Shown here piece after piece: positions 45,301 to 54,015 of a stretch of DNA of 64,000 nt. Origin of the DNA: an uncultured Roseovarius sp. (GTDB taxonomy: Bacteria; Pseudomonadota; Alphaproteobacteria; Rhodobacterales; Rhodobacteraceae). A program made the position numbers and the translations under genes. The stretch's first letter is position 1, and the number at the start of each line of letters is the position of its first letter. Below the pieces are notes generated by a model, which saw nothing but the letters and a program-made list of their open reading frames with translations, was not told the origin of the DNA and did not search any database. Where the stretch lies: positions 1 through 64,000 of the forward strand of contig NZ_CAJXNN010000004.1 in NCBI RefSeq assembly GCF_913057115.1. The letters are read 5' to 3'.

Positions 45301-46962
45301 TTAGAGTCTGATATCGACACGATCGGTGTCAATCGTTGCGGTTACTCGAGAAGGTGCCTCGGCGTCTTGGGTCACATGCGGGGTTTGCTTCTGAGGGGCG
45401 TTGCGCCCTTGGTCTTCCTCATCGTGACCATGATGCGCGAAGGCGAAATCGGTGGTGTCGTAGCCGATGCTTTGGAAATCCTGCGCCAGCATGTCGATAT
45501 TGCGGCGCATAAGGTCCAAGGTTTCGGGACGGTCCGCAACAATGTTGACGGTAAGGCCGGCATCGCCAGGTGACAGGCTGATACGGACGCGGCCAAGCTC
45601 GGCCGGGTTGAGCAAGAGGTCGATACCACGCTCTTTCCCGCCCCCGCCGCGCTGTAGCGCCTCGACGATCTGCTGCGCTATGTGGCGCGGCAAATCGGGA
45701 GATTGCGGGGCTTGCGACAGCGGACCGGCCGGGCGCGGGCCACCTTCGGCCGTCAGGCGCAGATCGGAGCGCGCATCGTCGTGACTCACCGGGCTGCGCA
45801 GGCTCTCTTCGGTCAATTCAGCTTTGAACACCGGCGCCGCGGTTGTCTGCATCGGGGCCGCGGTGGGAGTGGGCGGCGTGGCACCCGCTTGGGGGGGTGT
45901 GGTGGCCTGAGGGGGCGGGTATGCACCGGATTGCCGTGGTTGCGGCGGGTCAGCACGGTTTTTCTCGCTGGTTTCCGTATTGAACGGTGTAGCTTTGTCA
46001 TTGACGGGCCGGGTTGTCGTCTTCGCCTCTTGTGCTGCGGCGGGCAATATCGGTGCCACGCGCTCAGCCGGTATGGCTTGGCCTGCATTGGATCGGGCAA
46101 TGCCCCCGGTGTCAGGCGTTGGTGGCCGGTCTTCCAAGGGGTTGCTGCTCACAGTGCCCTGCACGGTATTGATGCTGGCGGCTTGTGCTGCGGCGGGCAA
46201 TGTTGGTGCGACGTGGTCAGCCGGCATGGCTTGGCCTGAATTGGATCGGGCAATGCCCCCGGTGTCAGGCGTTGGCGGCCGGTCTTCCAAAGGGGTGCTG
46301 CTCACAGTGCCCTGCACGGTATTGATGCTGGCGGCTTGTGCTGCGGCGGGCCGAAGCCTTGAGCCGGTTTCGAAGACATCAATTGGCATGGAAGTTCGGT
46401 TAACCTTGGTCGGTTTGGGCAAGGGCTTAGCCTGTTCCGGATCTTTTGGCCAAGGTCTCTGTTGATTGGTTTCCGACGGATGCGACATCGTCGGGGGATG
46501 TGCCACCGTTGCAAGTGACGCTGACTGCGCGACATCACGACCGGGCGCTTTGGCAGCCATGGGCGCCGGGTTCACGGCATGAGGCATGACAGGTTGTGAA
46601 GATTGCGGGTTTTGCCGGATTCGAGCCGGAGCCGTGTCCTGCAGGATGGGTGTCGTATGGGTATGGGGCCCCGTTGCGTCGGCGGTCGGAGTGTCCTCCG
46701 GCATGTCACCAGTGGAAGTGCTCTCCAACACGCCTTCGGTGGTGGGCGCGATTGCTTTGCCGACGTCCTTGGGATCGCCAGAAGCGGGCGCTTCTGGCAA
46801 GGTTTCGGCGAGAACGCCATCCACGCGCCCGGCGCGTTTCAATACAGCTGCATCGAAGACCGACAGAAAGGCTGTTTCAGAGACATCGCCGGACCTGACG
46901 GTGATCTGATTCTCGTGCGCGGTTTGCGATGGTGGGCCAAGGCCATTGGGTATCAAAAACAT
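45301..46962 (-). CDS. fliK: Flagellar hook-length control protein FliK
   Basis: About 553 residues. The long Pro/Ala/Thr-rich N-terminal and central part is low in structure. The C-terminal domain (GIDLLLNPAELGRVRISLSPGDAGLTVNIVADRPETLDLMRR) is the FliK/Flg_hook substrate-switching domain. ATG 46962 was chosen for the GGAGAG site upstream; a GTG at 46986 is in frame. The middle holds two-plus tandem 51-residue repeats. It measures the hook and signals FlhB to switch export. Confidence 0.92.
   Translation of the reverse strand: MFLIPNGLGPPSQTAHENQITVRSGDVSETAFLSVFDAAVLKRAGRVDGVLAETLPEAPASGDPKDVGKAIAPTTEGVLESTSTGDMPEDTPTADATGPHTHTTPILQDTAPARIRQNPQSSQPVMPHAVNPAPMAAKAPGRDVAQSASLATVAHPPTMSHPSETNQQRPWPKDPEQAKPLPKPTKVNRTSMPIDVFETGSRLRPAAAQAASINTVQGTVSSTPLEDRPPTPDTGGIARSNSGQAMPADHVAPTLPAAAQAASINTVQGTVSSNPLEDRPPTPDTGGIARSNAGQAIPAERVAPILPAAAQEAKTTTRPVNDKATPFNTETSEKNRADPPQPRQSGAYPPPQATTPPQAGATPPTPTAAPMQTTAAPVFKAELTEESLRSPVSHDDARSDLRLTAEGGPRPAGPLSQAPQSPDLPRHIAQQIVEALQRGGGGKERGIDLLLNPAELGRVRISLSPGDAGLTVNIVADRPETLDLMRRNIDMLAQDFQSIGYDTTDFAFAHHGHDEEDQGRNAPQKQTPHVTQDAEAPSRVTATIDTDRVDIRL
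46029..46354 (-). repeat. 153-bp in-frame tandem repeat within fliK
   Basis: The word CCCCCGGTGTCAGGCGTTGG recurs at 46103 and 46256, exactly 153 bases (51 codons) apart, with long near-identical flanks. A third partial copy starts near 46331. The encoded unit includes AAQAASINTVQGTVSS and LEDRPPTPDTGGIARSN. Confidence 0.85.
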
Positions 46963-47078
46963 GCGGCTCTCCGGGATTTCTTCCACAGTTCCCGATGAGC
47001 ATCGCAGATCGCAGTTACCGGTTCTTTACCGTATTGCGGTCAAATGGCGGGGTCTTATCCACAATTCGAGGTAAAACA

Positions 47079-47360
47079 GTGACCGATTTTTTACCGATTC
47101 CCCCGATAGGCCCAGCGGCCAAACCAGCCCACAACGCCGCGCGCGAGGCCGCGCAGAAACTTGAGGCAACGTTTTTAGCAGAGATGTTGAAAGGAGCCGG
47201 GTTCGGACAACAAGAGAATTCATTTTCCGGCGGGACCGGAGAGGATCAGTTCGCATCATTTCACCGGCAAGCGGTGGCCGATGAGATCGCCAAGAGCGGC
47301 GGCATCGGCCTGGCCGAGCATTTTCTAAAATCAATGATGGAGGCCCGAAATGAGCCATGA
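47079..47360 (+). CDS. FlgJ N-terminal-like rod-binding protein
   Basis: A 93-residue protein corresponding to the rod-binding/rod-cap part of FlgJ (REAAQKLEATFLAEMLKGAGFGQQ..GGTGEDQFASFHRQAVADEIAKSGGIGLAEHFLKSM). It lacks the muramidase half found in enteric FlgJ, as is common in alphaproteobacteria. GTG 47079 was chosen with GAGG 7 bases upstream. Its end overlaps the next gene by 11 bases. Confidence 0.85.
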   Translation: MTDFLPIPPIGPAAKPAHNAAREAAQKLEATFLAEMLKGAGFGQQENSFSGGTGEDQFASFHRQAVADEIAKSGGIGLAEHFLKSMMEARNEP

Positions 47361-47709
47361 TGACGCGCAGAGCCTGATTGACCGCCTGGATGATCTTCTG
47401 GAACAAGAGCGCGCGGCGCTTCTGGAGGGCGACCTTGAGGCGATCACGACGCTATTGGAGAACAAGGAGCGCCTGATCGATGCGCTCAATGACCTGACCG
47501 AGGCCGAGCGACCCGGAATGGAGGCGGTTGAGGCGAAGGTTCGCCGCAACCAAGCGCTTTTGGACGGAGCATTGCAAGGCATCCGGCACGTTGCGGCACG
47601 AATGGCCGCCCTGCGCCGCGTGCGCCGCGGGCTTGAAACCTACGACGCCAAAGGCACCAAAACGACCATCGAAGGGGAGGCGGACTATAGCGTTGAAAAA
47701 CGGGCCTGA
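47350..47709 (+). CDS. FlgN-like flagellar chaperone
   Basis: A 119-residue, highly helical, charged protein (SLIDRLDDLLEQERAALLEGDLEAITTLLENKERLIDAL), the form of FlgN-type chaperones for hook-filament junction proteins. It is translationally coupled to the flgJ-like gene. The assignment rests on composition, motif LLxxE..ALLxGD and location, since these chaperones diverge strongly. Confidence 0.75.
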   Translation: MSHDDAQSLIDRLDDLLEQERAALLEGDLEAITTLLENKERLIDALNDLTEAERPGMEAVEAKVRRNQALLDGALQGIRHVAARMAALRRVRRGLETYDAKGTKTTIEGEADYSVEKRA

Positions 47710-47748
47710 GTGATTTGTCTCAAATGCCCGGCAGATCGGAAGCCTGGT

Positions 47749-47763
47749 TTAGGGTTCCGTTAG
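47749..47763. promoter_or_regulatory. CtrA-like TTAG-N7-TTAG motif upstream of flagellin
   Basis: TTAG at 47749 and 47760 have the 7-base spacing of the CtrA consensus TTAA-N7-TTAA, with one mismatch in each half. CtrA activates motility genes in Rhodobacterales. Weak evidence. Confidence 0.25.
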
Positions 47764-47924
47764 CATCTGAAAGCCCATGCTGTGCCTGCATCCGAAATGG
47801 GTGGCGCGGCAGGCGGCCAAGGCCCCACCAGCTGCAAATGTCAGAACGACTGTTTAGCCCGACCTCTGGTTGAGGCGGTAGTTTGGAACAGGCGCAAAAG
47901 CGCCAAAGGCTGAAGGAATATGCT

Positions 47925-48752
47925 ATGTCGAGCATTCTGACGAACAATAGCGCGATGGTGGCGCTGCAAACCCTGAAATCTGTCAACTCGAATCTTGCCA
48001 AAACACAAGACATGGTGTCGACCGGCAAGGCGATTGGCACCGCCAAGGACAATTCGGCCATCTGGGCGATTTCCAAGGTGATGGAATCGGATGTCAGCGG
48101 CTTCAAGGCTGTGTCAGAGTCGCTTTCGCTGGGCGAATCCACCGTGGCGGTGGCCGCCGCAGGGGCAGAGCAGATCACCAACCTGCTCAACGAGATCAAG
48201 GAAAAAGTGGTCACCGCCACGGGCGAGAACGTTGACCATGCCAAGATTACCGCGGATGTGACCGAGTTGACCAATCAGGTGAACTCGATCATCTCCGCCT
48301 CGCAGTTCAACGGGGCGAACCTGCTTAACGCGGCGGGGGGTAACATCACCGTGCTGTCGTCGCTTGATCGCGATGCCGCAGGCACCGTAACGGCGGCCAA
48401 TATCACCGTGGCCTCTGTCGATTTTGAAACCAACATCGACCTGACCGACATTGACGTGTCGAGCGCAAGTGCCGCTGACAGTTCGATCGCCAATATCGAG
48501 GCGCATATCCAGACCGCCGTGGATGGCGCGGCGGCCTTGGGTGCCTCGGCCAAGCGCATTTCGGACCAGAACGAGTTTGTCGGCAAGGTCATGGATGCGA
48601 TGAAATCCGGAATCGGTTCGCTGGTGGATGCGGACATGGAAGAGGCTTCGGCACGATTGCAGGCGCTACAGGTTCAACAGCAACTTGCCACGCAATCGCT
48701 GTCGATCGCCAATCAGGCACCGCAGGCCATCCTGTCACTGTTCAGTGGCTAA
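47925..48752 (+). CDS. fliC: Flagellin
   Basis: A 275-residue filament subunit. The N-terminus SSILTNNSAMVALQTLKSVNSNLAKTQDMVSTG and the C-terminus ADMEEASARLQALQVQQQLATQSLSIANQAPQAIL are the conserved D0/D1 helices. The short central region is typical of alphaproteobacterial flagellins. ATG 47925 follows AAGGAA. It is followed by flaF and flbT, which control flagellin export and translation. Confidence 0.96.
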   Translation: MSSILTNNSAMVALQTLKSVNSNLAKTQDMVSTGKAIGTAKDNSAIWAISKVMESDVSGFKAVSESLSLGESTVAVAAAGAEQITNLLNEIKEKVVTATGENVDHAKITADVTELTNQVNSIISASQFNGANLLNAAGGNITVLSSLDRDAAGTVTAANITVASVDFETNIDLTDIDVSSASAADSSIANIEAHIQTAVDGAAALGASAKRISDQNEFVGKVMDAMKSGIGSLVDADMEEASARLQALQVQQQLATQSLSIANQAPQAILSLFSG

Positions 48753-48760
48753 TGGCGCTC

Positions 48761-48784
48761 GGGGCGTCCCGCATGGGGCGCCCC
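48761..48784 (+). terminator. Stem-loop after flagellin
   Basis: GGGGCGTCCC, GCAT, GGGGCGCCCC with one G-T pair, located 9 bases after the flagellin stop. It has no T run and is probably an mRNA-stabilising or attenuating hairpin before flaF. Confidence 0.5.
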
Positions 48785-48826
48785 GGTTCGCCCTGAACTG
48801 ACAGACTATTCCCGGAAGGAAATGAC

Positions 48827-49204
48827 GTGAACGCGACCCTCAGAGCACACAACGCCTATCGGCAGGACGCGCAGGCTGTCCGCACCCATCGCAGTGTGGA
48901 ATATGACGCCATCGCGCGGATCACACATGCACTCAAGACCGCCATGCAGCGCGGCAAGGCGGACTTCCCAGAGCTGGCCTCTGCAATCCATGATAACCGT
49001 CGGCTCTGGACCATTCTTGCTACAGACGCGGCGGATGCGGGCAACGCACTGCCCGAAATGCTGCGCGCACGCATCGTTTACTTGGCAGAGTTCACTCATC
49101 AGTACAGCAGCCGGGTCCTGAACGACGGGGCCAATGCCGCGCCGTTGATCGAAGTCAATACCGCAATCCTCAGGGGGTTGCGCGATCAGGGATCGAACCA
49201 ATGA
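48827..49204 (+). CDS. flaF: Flagellar biosynthesis regulator FlaF
   Basis: A 125-residue FlaF protein with the family pattern TRSVEYDAIARITHAL-like segment (here RTHRSVEYDAIARITHALK), NRRLWTILATDAADAGNALPEMLRARIVYLAEF and an AAPLIEVNTAILRGL end. In Caulobacter FlaF promotes flagellin translation and secretion. It starts GTG at 48827 with GGAAGGA upstream and overlaps flbT by four bases. Confidence 0.93.
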   Translation: MNATLRAHNAYRQDAQAVRTHRSVEYDAIARITHALKTAMQRGKADFPELASAIHDNRRLWTILATDAADAGNALPEMLRARIVYLAEFTHQYSSRVLNDGANAAPLIEVNTAILRGLRDQGSNQ

Positions 49205-49605
49205 GTGGCCTTGTCCTGAAACTGAGCCCGAAGGAACGGGTCCTGATCAATGGCGCGGTCGTCGAGAACGGTGAGCGGCGCTCGCGCTTTTCGATCCTGA
49301 CGCCGGATGCGAATATCTTGCGCCTGCGCGATGCGATTCACCCGCACGAAGCCAATACGCCGGTGCGCCGTGTCTGCTATGCCGCTCAGCTTGTCCTTTC
49401 GGGCGATGCGAGGCCCGAGGATGCACGCCTGCCGTTGTTGCGCCAGATCGAGGAGCTGAGCCGGGTTTTCACGGACCCTGATAGCCATTCTCACCTTTCA
49501 CTTGCAACCGAAGCGGTGTTGAATGATCGCTTTTATCAGGGCTTGAAGGCACTCCGTGCGCTACTGCCTCGCGAAGACCGCCTTATGGCGCATGCGGTGC
49601 AATGA
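49201..49605 (+). CDS. flbT: Flagellin mRNA regulator FlbT
   Basis: A 134-residue FlbT. It shows LKLSPKERVLINGAVVENGERRSRFSI near the N-terminus and ARPEDARLPLLRQIEELSRVF. In Caulobacter FlbT binds the 5' untranslated region of flagellin mRNA and destabilises it until the hook is complete. Coupled to flaF and to the DUF1217 gene by 4-base overlaps. Confidence 0.94.
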   Translation: MSGLVLKLSPKERVLINGAVVENGERRSRFSILTPDANILRLRDAIHPHEANTPVRRVCYAAQLVLSGDARPEDARLPLLRQIEELSRVFTDPDSHSHLSLATEAVLNDRFYQGLKALRALLPREDRLMAHAVQ

Positions 49606-50408
49606 GTTTCCAGCCGATCATACCGCTTTCGGGCCTTGGGGGCTGGACGTTTCTCAATGCGACGAAGGAGAGCCAGACCGATGCCTTCGAGCGCTCACCA
49701 AGGATTAGTCGGGACACGGCCTATTTCGAAGCCATGATCGGCGAAATCACCAGTGCAGAAGAGCTTGTTTCAGACCGTCGACTGCTGCGGATCGCCTTGG
49801 GAGCCTTCGATTTGCAGGACGACTTGGACAATCGTTTTTTGATCCGCCGTATCCTGGAAGGTGGCGTGACAAATGAAGACGCACTTGCCAACAAGATGTC
49901 CGATGAGCGGTACAAATCCTTGGCTGAGGCCTTTGGGTTTGGCGACGGTGGAACGCCGTCGACTCAACGAGCAGGATTTGGTGCCGAGATCACTGCGCGC
50001 TACAGGCAAATCTCTTTCGAAGTGGCGGTTGGCGACCAGGATGAAAGCCTGCGGCTGGCCCTGAATGCCGAGCGGGAGCTTGCCGAGATCGCGCGGGAAC
50101 CCTCTGAAAGTCAGGATGCCCTTTGGTTTCGCATCATGGGTACGCCACCCCTGCGCCGGGTTTTCGAAGTGGCATTGGGTTTGCCGGATAGTTTCGCGCA
50201 ACTTGACCTCGACAAGCAGTTGGAGGTTTTCAAGGATCGAAGCGAAAGCCAGCTGGGCATCGCACAGTTGGCCGACCTTGCCGATGCGAAAACCATGGAC
50301 ACGCTGATTGAGCGCTACCTTCTGCGCAATCAGGTAGACGGGATGCAGGGGCAAAGCTCAAACGCGATTGCCCTGACACTGTTGCAGCAAGCCACAAGCC
50401 GTTTTTGA
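49602..50408 (+). CDS. DUF1217 flagellar-cluster protein
   Basis: A 268-residue protein of the DUF1217 type found in alphaproteobacterial flagellar clusters. It is predominantly helical with conserved RDTAYFEAMIGEITSAEELVSDRRLLRIALGAFDLQDD and a second related segment (FRIMGTPPLRRVFEVALGLPDSFAQLDLD). No signal peptide. Coupled to flbT and convergent with fliI at a 6-base gap. Its role in motility is not established. Confidence 0.85.
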   Translation: MSFQPIIPLSGLGGWTFLNATKESQTDAFERSPRISRDTAYFEAMIGEITSAEELVSDRRLLRIALGAFDLQDDLDNRFLIRRILEGGVTNEDALANKMSDERYKSLAEAFGFGDGGTPSTQRAGFGAEITARYRQISFEVAVGDQDESLRLALNAERELAEIAREPSESQDALWFRIMGTPPLRRVFEVALGLPDSFAQLDLDKQLEVFKDRSESQLGIAQLADLADAKTMDTLIERYLLRNQVDGMQGQSSNAIALTLLQQATSRF

Positions 50409-50414
50409 CCTGTC

Positions 50415-51830
50415 TCACCTCACCGGGGTATGCCGCGTCAAAGCCGTTTTGGAATAATCCGTTCCGGTTTCTTGTGGTTGCTGGGCCTGGTCGGCTCGGC
50501 GCGCAGAGCGTCCGCCGCCACGCCGCAGAATGAGGCCAAGGCGGGCAAAACTATCCGACGCTGAATTCGGCTCTGTTTCAGCTAAAAATGCATCCAGATC
50601 TGGCCATATCCGAACCGCCTGATCCAAATCCGGGTCACTACCCTCAGTGTAAAGCCCGGCACGAATCATGGTCTCGGACGCAGCATAGGCGCCCAGGTGC
50701 GCGCGCACTTTCGAAATAAGGGCGTTTTCGTCGTCATTGGCAGCGGCTGGCAGGCTACGCGAAACTGAACGGAGAAGGTCAATCGCCGGGTAGCGGCCAC
50801 GCTCCGCGATCTTGCGGTCAAGCACCACGTGACCATCCAGAACCCCGCGCAGGATATCCGCGACAGGCTCGTCCATATCCGAGCCGGCAACCAGAACGCT
50901 GAACAGCGCGGTTATATCCCCCGCCTGCCCCACACCGGGGCCAGCGCGTTCACAAAGCGACATGATCATATGAGAGGTCGTGGCCGGGTAACCGCGCAGC
51001 GCGGGCATCTCACCAGAGGCGGTCGCCACCTCGCGATGCGCCTCGGCAAAGCGGGTGATGGAGTCGGCGAGAAACAGCACATGCTGCCCCCTATCCCGAA
51101 AAAACTCCGCAACCGCCATGGCTGCCCAAGCGCAACGCCGCCGGATCAGCGGCGACATATCAGAAGTCGCGGCAACTATGACGGCGCGGCGCATCCCCGC
51201 GGGCCCAAGTACTTTCTCGACGAATTCGCGCAACTCGCGGCCACGCTCCCCGATCAGCGCGATTACCACAACATCGGCCTGCATGTTCTTGCCCAGATGC
51301 CCCAGAAGGCTGGATTTTCCCACGCCCGAGCCGGCGAAGAGCCCGAGACGCTGTCCGCGCACGATGGGCAAGACCGTATTGAACGCAGCCATGCCGGTTT
51401 CCAGCCGCTCCCCCAGCGCGCGCCGCTCCGCTGGCGCTGGCGGATGCGCCCGCAGGGGATAGGAGACCTGCCCGGGGGCCAGTGGCATCCCGTCGAGGGG
51501 GGTGCCAAAAGGGTCAATGACCCTACCGATCCATCCCGGCGCGGGCGAGATCGTTGCGGCGTCCAGCAAAAGCGCCGAATCGCCCAATGCCACGCCAACT
51601 GGTGCTTCATCCGGCAAGATCACGGTGCGGCCATCTTCCAGTTGAACGATCTCACCATGCAGCGGGCCGGATACCCGCTCAATGCGCACACGATCGCCAA
51701 GCCGCGCCTCGCCGGAAAGGCCGGACAAACAAAGGGCATGGCCCTGTACCGCGCTGACCCGGCCAACCGGGCGAACGGCCTTCAGGCGGGCGATCTGGCG
51801 TGTCGGGGGGGGCAGGATGTTTTCGGTCAT
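50415..51830 (-). CDS. fliI: Flagellum-specific ATPase FliI
   Basis: About 471 residues. Walker A is LGLFAGSGVGKSSLLGHLG, Walker B is VLFLADSITRFAEAHREV and ALIGERGRELREF is the DELSEED-type family signature of F1-like export ATPases. A charged C-terminal tail of about 30 residues (RRGGGRSARRADQAQQPQE) is extra. ATG 51830 was chosen with GGAG upstream; a TTG at 51842 is in frame. It energises type III flagellar export. Divergent from flgB. Confidence 0.96.
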   Translation of the reverse strand: MTENILPPPTRQIARLKAVRPVGRVSAVQGHALCLSGLSGEARLGDRVRIERVSGPLHGEIVQLEDGRTVILPDEAPVGVALGDSALLLDAATISPAPGWIGRVIDPFGTPLDGMPLAPGQVSYPLRAHPPAPAERRALGERLETGMAAFNTVLPIVRGQRLGLFAGSGVGKSSLLGHLGKNMQADVVVIALIGERGRELREFVEKVLGPAGMRRAVIVAATSDMSPLIRRRCAWAAMAVAEFFRDRGQHVLFLADSITRFAEAHREVATASGEMPALRGYPATTSHMIMSLCERAGPGVGQAGDITALFSVLVAGSDMDEPVADILRGVLDGHVVLDRKIAERGRYPAIDLLRSVSRSLPAAANDDENALISKVRAHLGAYAASETMIRAGLYTEGSDPDLDQAVRIWPDLDAFLAETEPNSASDSFARLGLILRRGGGRSARRADQAQQPQETGTDYSKTALTRHTPVR

Positions 51831-51878
51831 CGGCAACTCCAAATGCTTTTACGCAAACCCTTTCTAAAGGAATCACGG

Positions 51879-51893
51879 TTAAGCCTTGATTGA
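51879..51893. promoter_or_regulatory. CtrA-like TTAA-N7-TTGA motif between fliI and flgB
   Basis: TTAA at 51879-51882 and TTGA at 51890-51893 have the CtrA spacing with one mismatch. It lies in the divergent promoter of two flagellar units. Confidence 0.35.
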
Positions 51894-51916
51894 AGCCAAT
51901 CGAGGGAGAAGCCCCG

Positions 51917-52306
51917 ATGTTTGAAAATCTGGATATCTTTCGCATGTCGTCTGCCATGGCGCATCATGCGGGCGCGCGGCAGGCGCTGATTGCGCAAAAC
52001 ATGGCCAATGCCGATACACCCGGCTATGCCGCACGGGATCTGGAGCCATTTAAGGCCTATTTAGAGACCGATAAGGGCGATTTTCGCCCGAGGGCCACAC
52101 GCGCCGCGCACTTGCATGGAGCAAGTGCGGACCAGCCCTATGAACCCACCGTTCGCCAGGAGGGAGAGACCGACCCCAACAGCAACTCGGTTTCGATCGA
52201 AACCGAGATGGTCAAGGCTGTGGAGGTCAAGCGGCAACATAACCGCGCACTGGCCATCTACAAGCACTCCCTGACGGTACTGCGCGGTGCCGTCAGCACC
52301 CGTTGA
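51917..52306 (+). CDS. flgB: Flagellar basal-body rod protein FlgB
   Basis: A 129-residue proximal rod protein. It has the rod signature ALIAQNMANADTPGYAARDLEPF and the C-terminal helix VEVKRQHNRALAIYKHSLTVLRG. ATG 51917 follows GAGGGAG; the upstream in-frame ATG at 51890 lacks a site. First gene of a nine-gene rightward basal-body unit. Confidence 0.95.
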   Translation: MFENLDIFRMSSAMAHHAGARQALIAQNMANADTPGYAARDLEPFKAYLETDKGDFRPRATRAAHLHGASADQPYEPTVRQEGETDPNSNSVSIETEMVKAVEVKRQHNRALAIYKHSLTVLRGAVSTR

Positions 52307-52317
52307 GGAGACCCAGA

Positions 52318-52710
52318 ATGAGCGAATTTGCCAAATCCCTTGACGTGACCGCCAGCGGTTTGAAAGCGCAGGCACAACGCCTTCGCCATTTGTCGGAAAA
52401 TATAGCCAATGCCGATACGCCGGGATACCGGCGCAAGACCATCGCTTTTCATACCGAATTCACCGCGGGAGAAGGTACAGGCCGAGTGGAAACCGGGCCT
52501 GTGCAGTTGGATCGCGGCCCACTCAAACAAGTTTATGACCCAACCCACCCCATGGCCGACAAATCCGGCCATTATCAAGGATCCAACGTGGATCTGGTGA
52601 TTGAAATCGCTGACGCGCGCGAAGCGCAGCGCAGCTATGAGGCGAACCTCAAAATGTTCGAGCAGGCACGGCAAATGTCTTCGGGCCTGATGGACCTGCT
52701 TCGCAAATAA
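52318..52710 (+). CDS. flgC: Flagellar basal-body rod protein FlgC
   Basis: A 130-residue rod protein with GLKAQAQRLRHLSENIANADTPGYRRKTI and the C-terminal SYEANLKMFEQARQM. ATG 52318 was chosen for the GAGGAG site 8 bases upstream; it lies 11 bases after the flgB stop. Confidence 0.95.
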   Translation: MSEFAKSLDVTASGLKAQAQRLRHLSENIANADTPGYRRKTIAFHTEFTAGEGTGRVETGPVQLDRGPLKQVYDPTHPMADKSGHYQGSNVDLVIEIADAREAQRSYEANLKMFEQARQMSSGLMDLLRK

Positions 52711-52722
52711 AGGAGATCCAGA

Positions 52723-53013
52723 ATGGATATCAAATCCCTTTCCGCTGTTCAGCAATATGCAGCGGCCCGCCCCGCGACCGAGGCAAAGCCCGGCGCGGGC
52801 GGACCAGCGGAAACCTTTGGCGATGTCGCGCGCGATTTCGCCGCCACCCTGCGCGAAAGCGAGGCCACCGCCAAGGCGGCGATGACCGGCGAAGCCGACC
52901 CGCATGCCCTCGTGCATGCCCTGGCGCAAACCGAACTGGCTGTGGAAACCGCGGTAACGGTGCGCAACAAGGTGGTCGAAGCCTATCAGGAAATCCTGAG
53001 AATGCCGGTCTGA
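52723..53013 (+). CDS. fliE: Flagellar hook-basal body protein FliE
   Basis: A 96-residue MS-ring/rod junction protein. The C-terminal helix (VHALAQTELAVETAVTVRNKVVEAYQEILRMPV) is the conserved FliE segment. AAGGAG lies upstream. Between flgC and fliQ, as usual in the family. Confidence 0.93.
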   Translation: MDIKSLSAVQQYAAARPATEAKPGAGGPAETFGDVARDFAATLRESEATAKAAMTGEADPHALVHALAQTELAVETAVTVRNKVVEAYQEILRMPV

Positions 53014-53015
53014 TC

Positions 53016-53285
53016 ATGCTGGATCAGGTGGTTTTCTTCGACTCCATGCGTCAGGGCCTTTGGGTGGCAGTGATCATCTCCTTCCCGATCCTGGCGATGG
53101 CCTTGTTTGCGGGCGTCACGGTAGGCTTGTTTCAGGCTCTGACCTCGATCCAGGAGCTGACCCTGACTTTCGTTCCGAAACTGGCGGCGATCGTGGCGAC
53201 CTTTTGGCTGACCATGGGATTCATGACGCAGACACTGGTCGGTTTTTTCCAAGACCGGCTGATTCCGCTTATCATCGGAGGATAG
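53016..53285 (+). CDS. fliQ: Flagellar export gate protein FliQ
   Basis: An 89-residue inner-membrane protein with two helices (LWVAVIISFPILAMALFAG and LAAIVATFWLTMGFMTQTLVG) and the conserved VGLFQALTSIQELTLTFVPK loop. Part of the FliPQR export gate. fliP is not in this window. Confidence 0.95.
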   Translation: MLDQVVFFDSMRQGLWVAVIISFPILAMALFAGVTVGLFQALTSIQELTLTFVPKLAAIVATFWLTMGFMTQTLVGFFQDRLIPLIIGG

Positions 53286-53286
53286 A

Positions 53287-54000
53287 TTGGAGAATACAGG
53301 TTACACGACCCTGACACGGCAATCGGGCCTCTTGCGCGAGTTGCAGGTGGTTGCCAACAATATCGCCAATGCCTCGACCACCGGATACAGGCAGGAGGGA
53401 TTGATCTTTGCCGAACATGTGATGCGCACCGAAGGTGGCCCCTCGCTTTCGATGGCAACGGCCAATGTGCGCAATACCTCGATGCTGCAAGGGGCGCTGA
53501 CACCAACGGGCGGTACACTTGATTTCGCGATTGAGGGGCCCGGTTTCTTCCTGATCGAAACACCGCAGGGGGAGCGCTTGACCCGGGCGGGGAATTTCAC
53601 GCTCTCGGCCGCAGGCGAGATGGTGACAAACGATGGTTTCCGCGTGCTGGATGCTGGCGGCGCACCGGTTTTCGTGCCGCCCGATGCGAAAGACGTGTCT
53701 GTGTCGCGCGATGGCACACTGAGCGCGGATGGTCGCCCCCTTGGACAATTGGGCCTTGTGCGTCCAATCGACGCCCATGACCTCATTCGCGAAGATGGCG
53801 TGATGTTCCGGACGGAAGGCGGAACAGAGCCTGTTTTGGACACGCGCATCGTTCAGGGCTTCCTTGAAAGCGCCAATGTCGACCCCATCGGACAGATCGC
53901 GCGAATGGTGGAAATCCAACGCGCCTACGAGATGGGGCAAAGCTTCCTGGATGCCGAGAACGAGCGCATCCGCACGGCCCTCAAGGCCTTCACACGTTAA
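53287..54000 (+). CDS. flgF: Flagellar basal-body rod protein FlgF
   Basis: A 237-residue proximal-rod protein. It has QVVANNIANASTTGYRQEGLIFAE near the N-terminus, the body IEGPGFFLIETPQGERLTRAGNFTLS and the C-terminal helix MVEIQRAYEMGQSFLDAENERI. The start is a TTG at 53287, directly after the fliQ stop, preceded by GGAGG; no ATG gives the full N-terminal helix. Confidence 0.93.
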   Translation: MENTGYTTLTRQSGLLRELQVVANNIANASTTGYRQEGLIFAEHVMRTEGGPSLSMATANVRNTSMLQGALTPTGGTLDFAIEGPGFFLIETPQGERLTRAGNFTLSAAGEMVTNDGFRVLDAGGAPVFVPPDAKDVSVSRDGTLSADGRPLGQLGLVRPIDAHDLIREDGVMFRTEGGTEPVLDTRIVQGFLESANVDPIGQIARMVEIQRAYEMGQSFLDAENERIRTALKAFTR

Positions 54001-54015
54001 TCGCAGGAGACAGAT

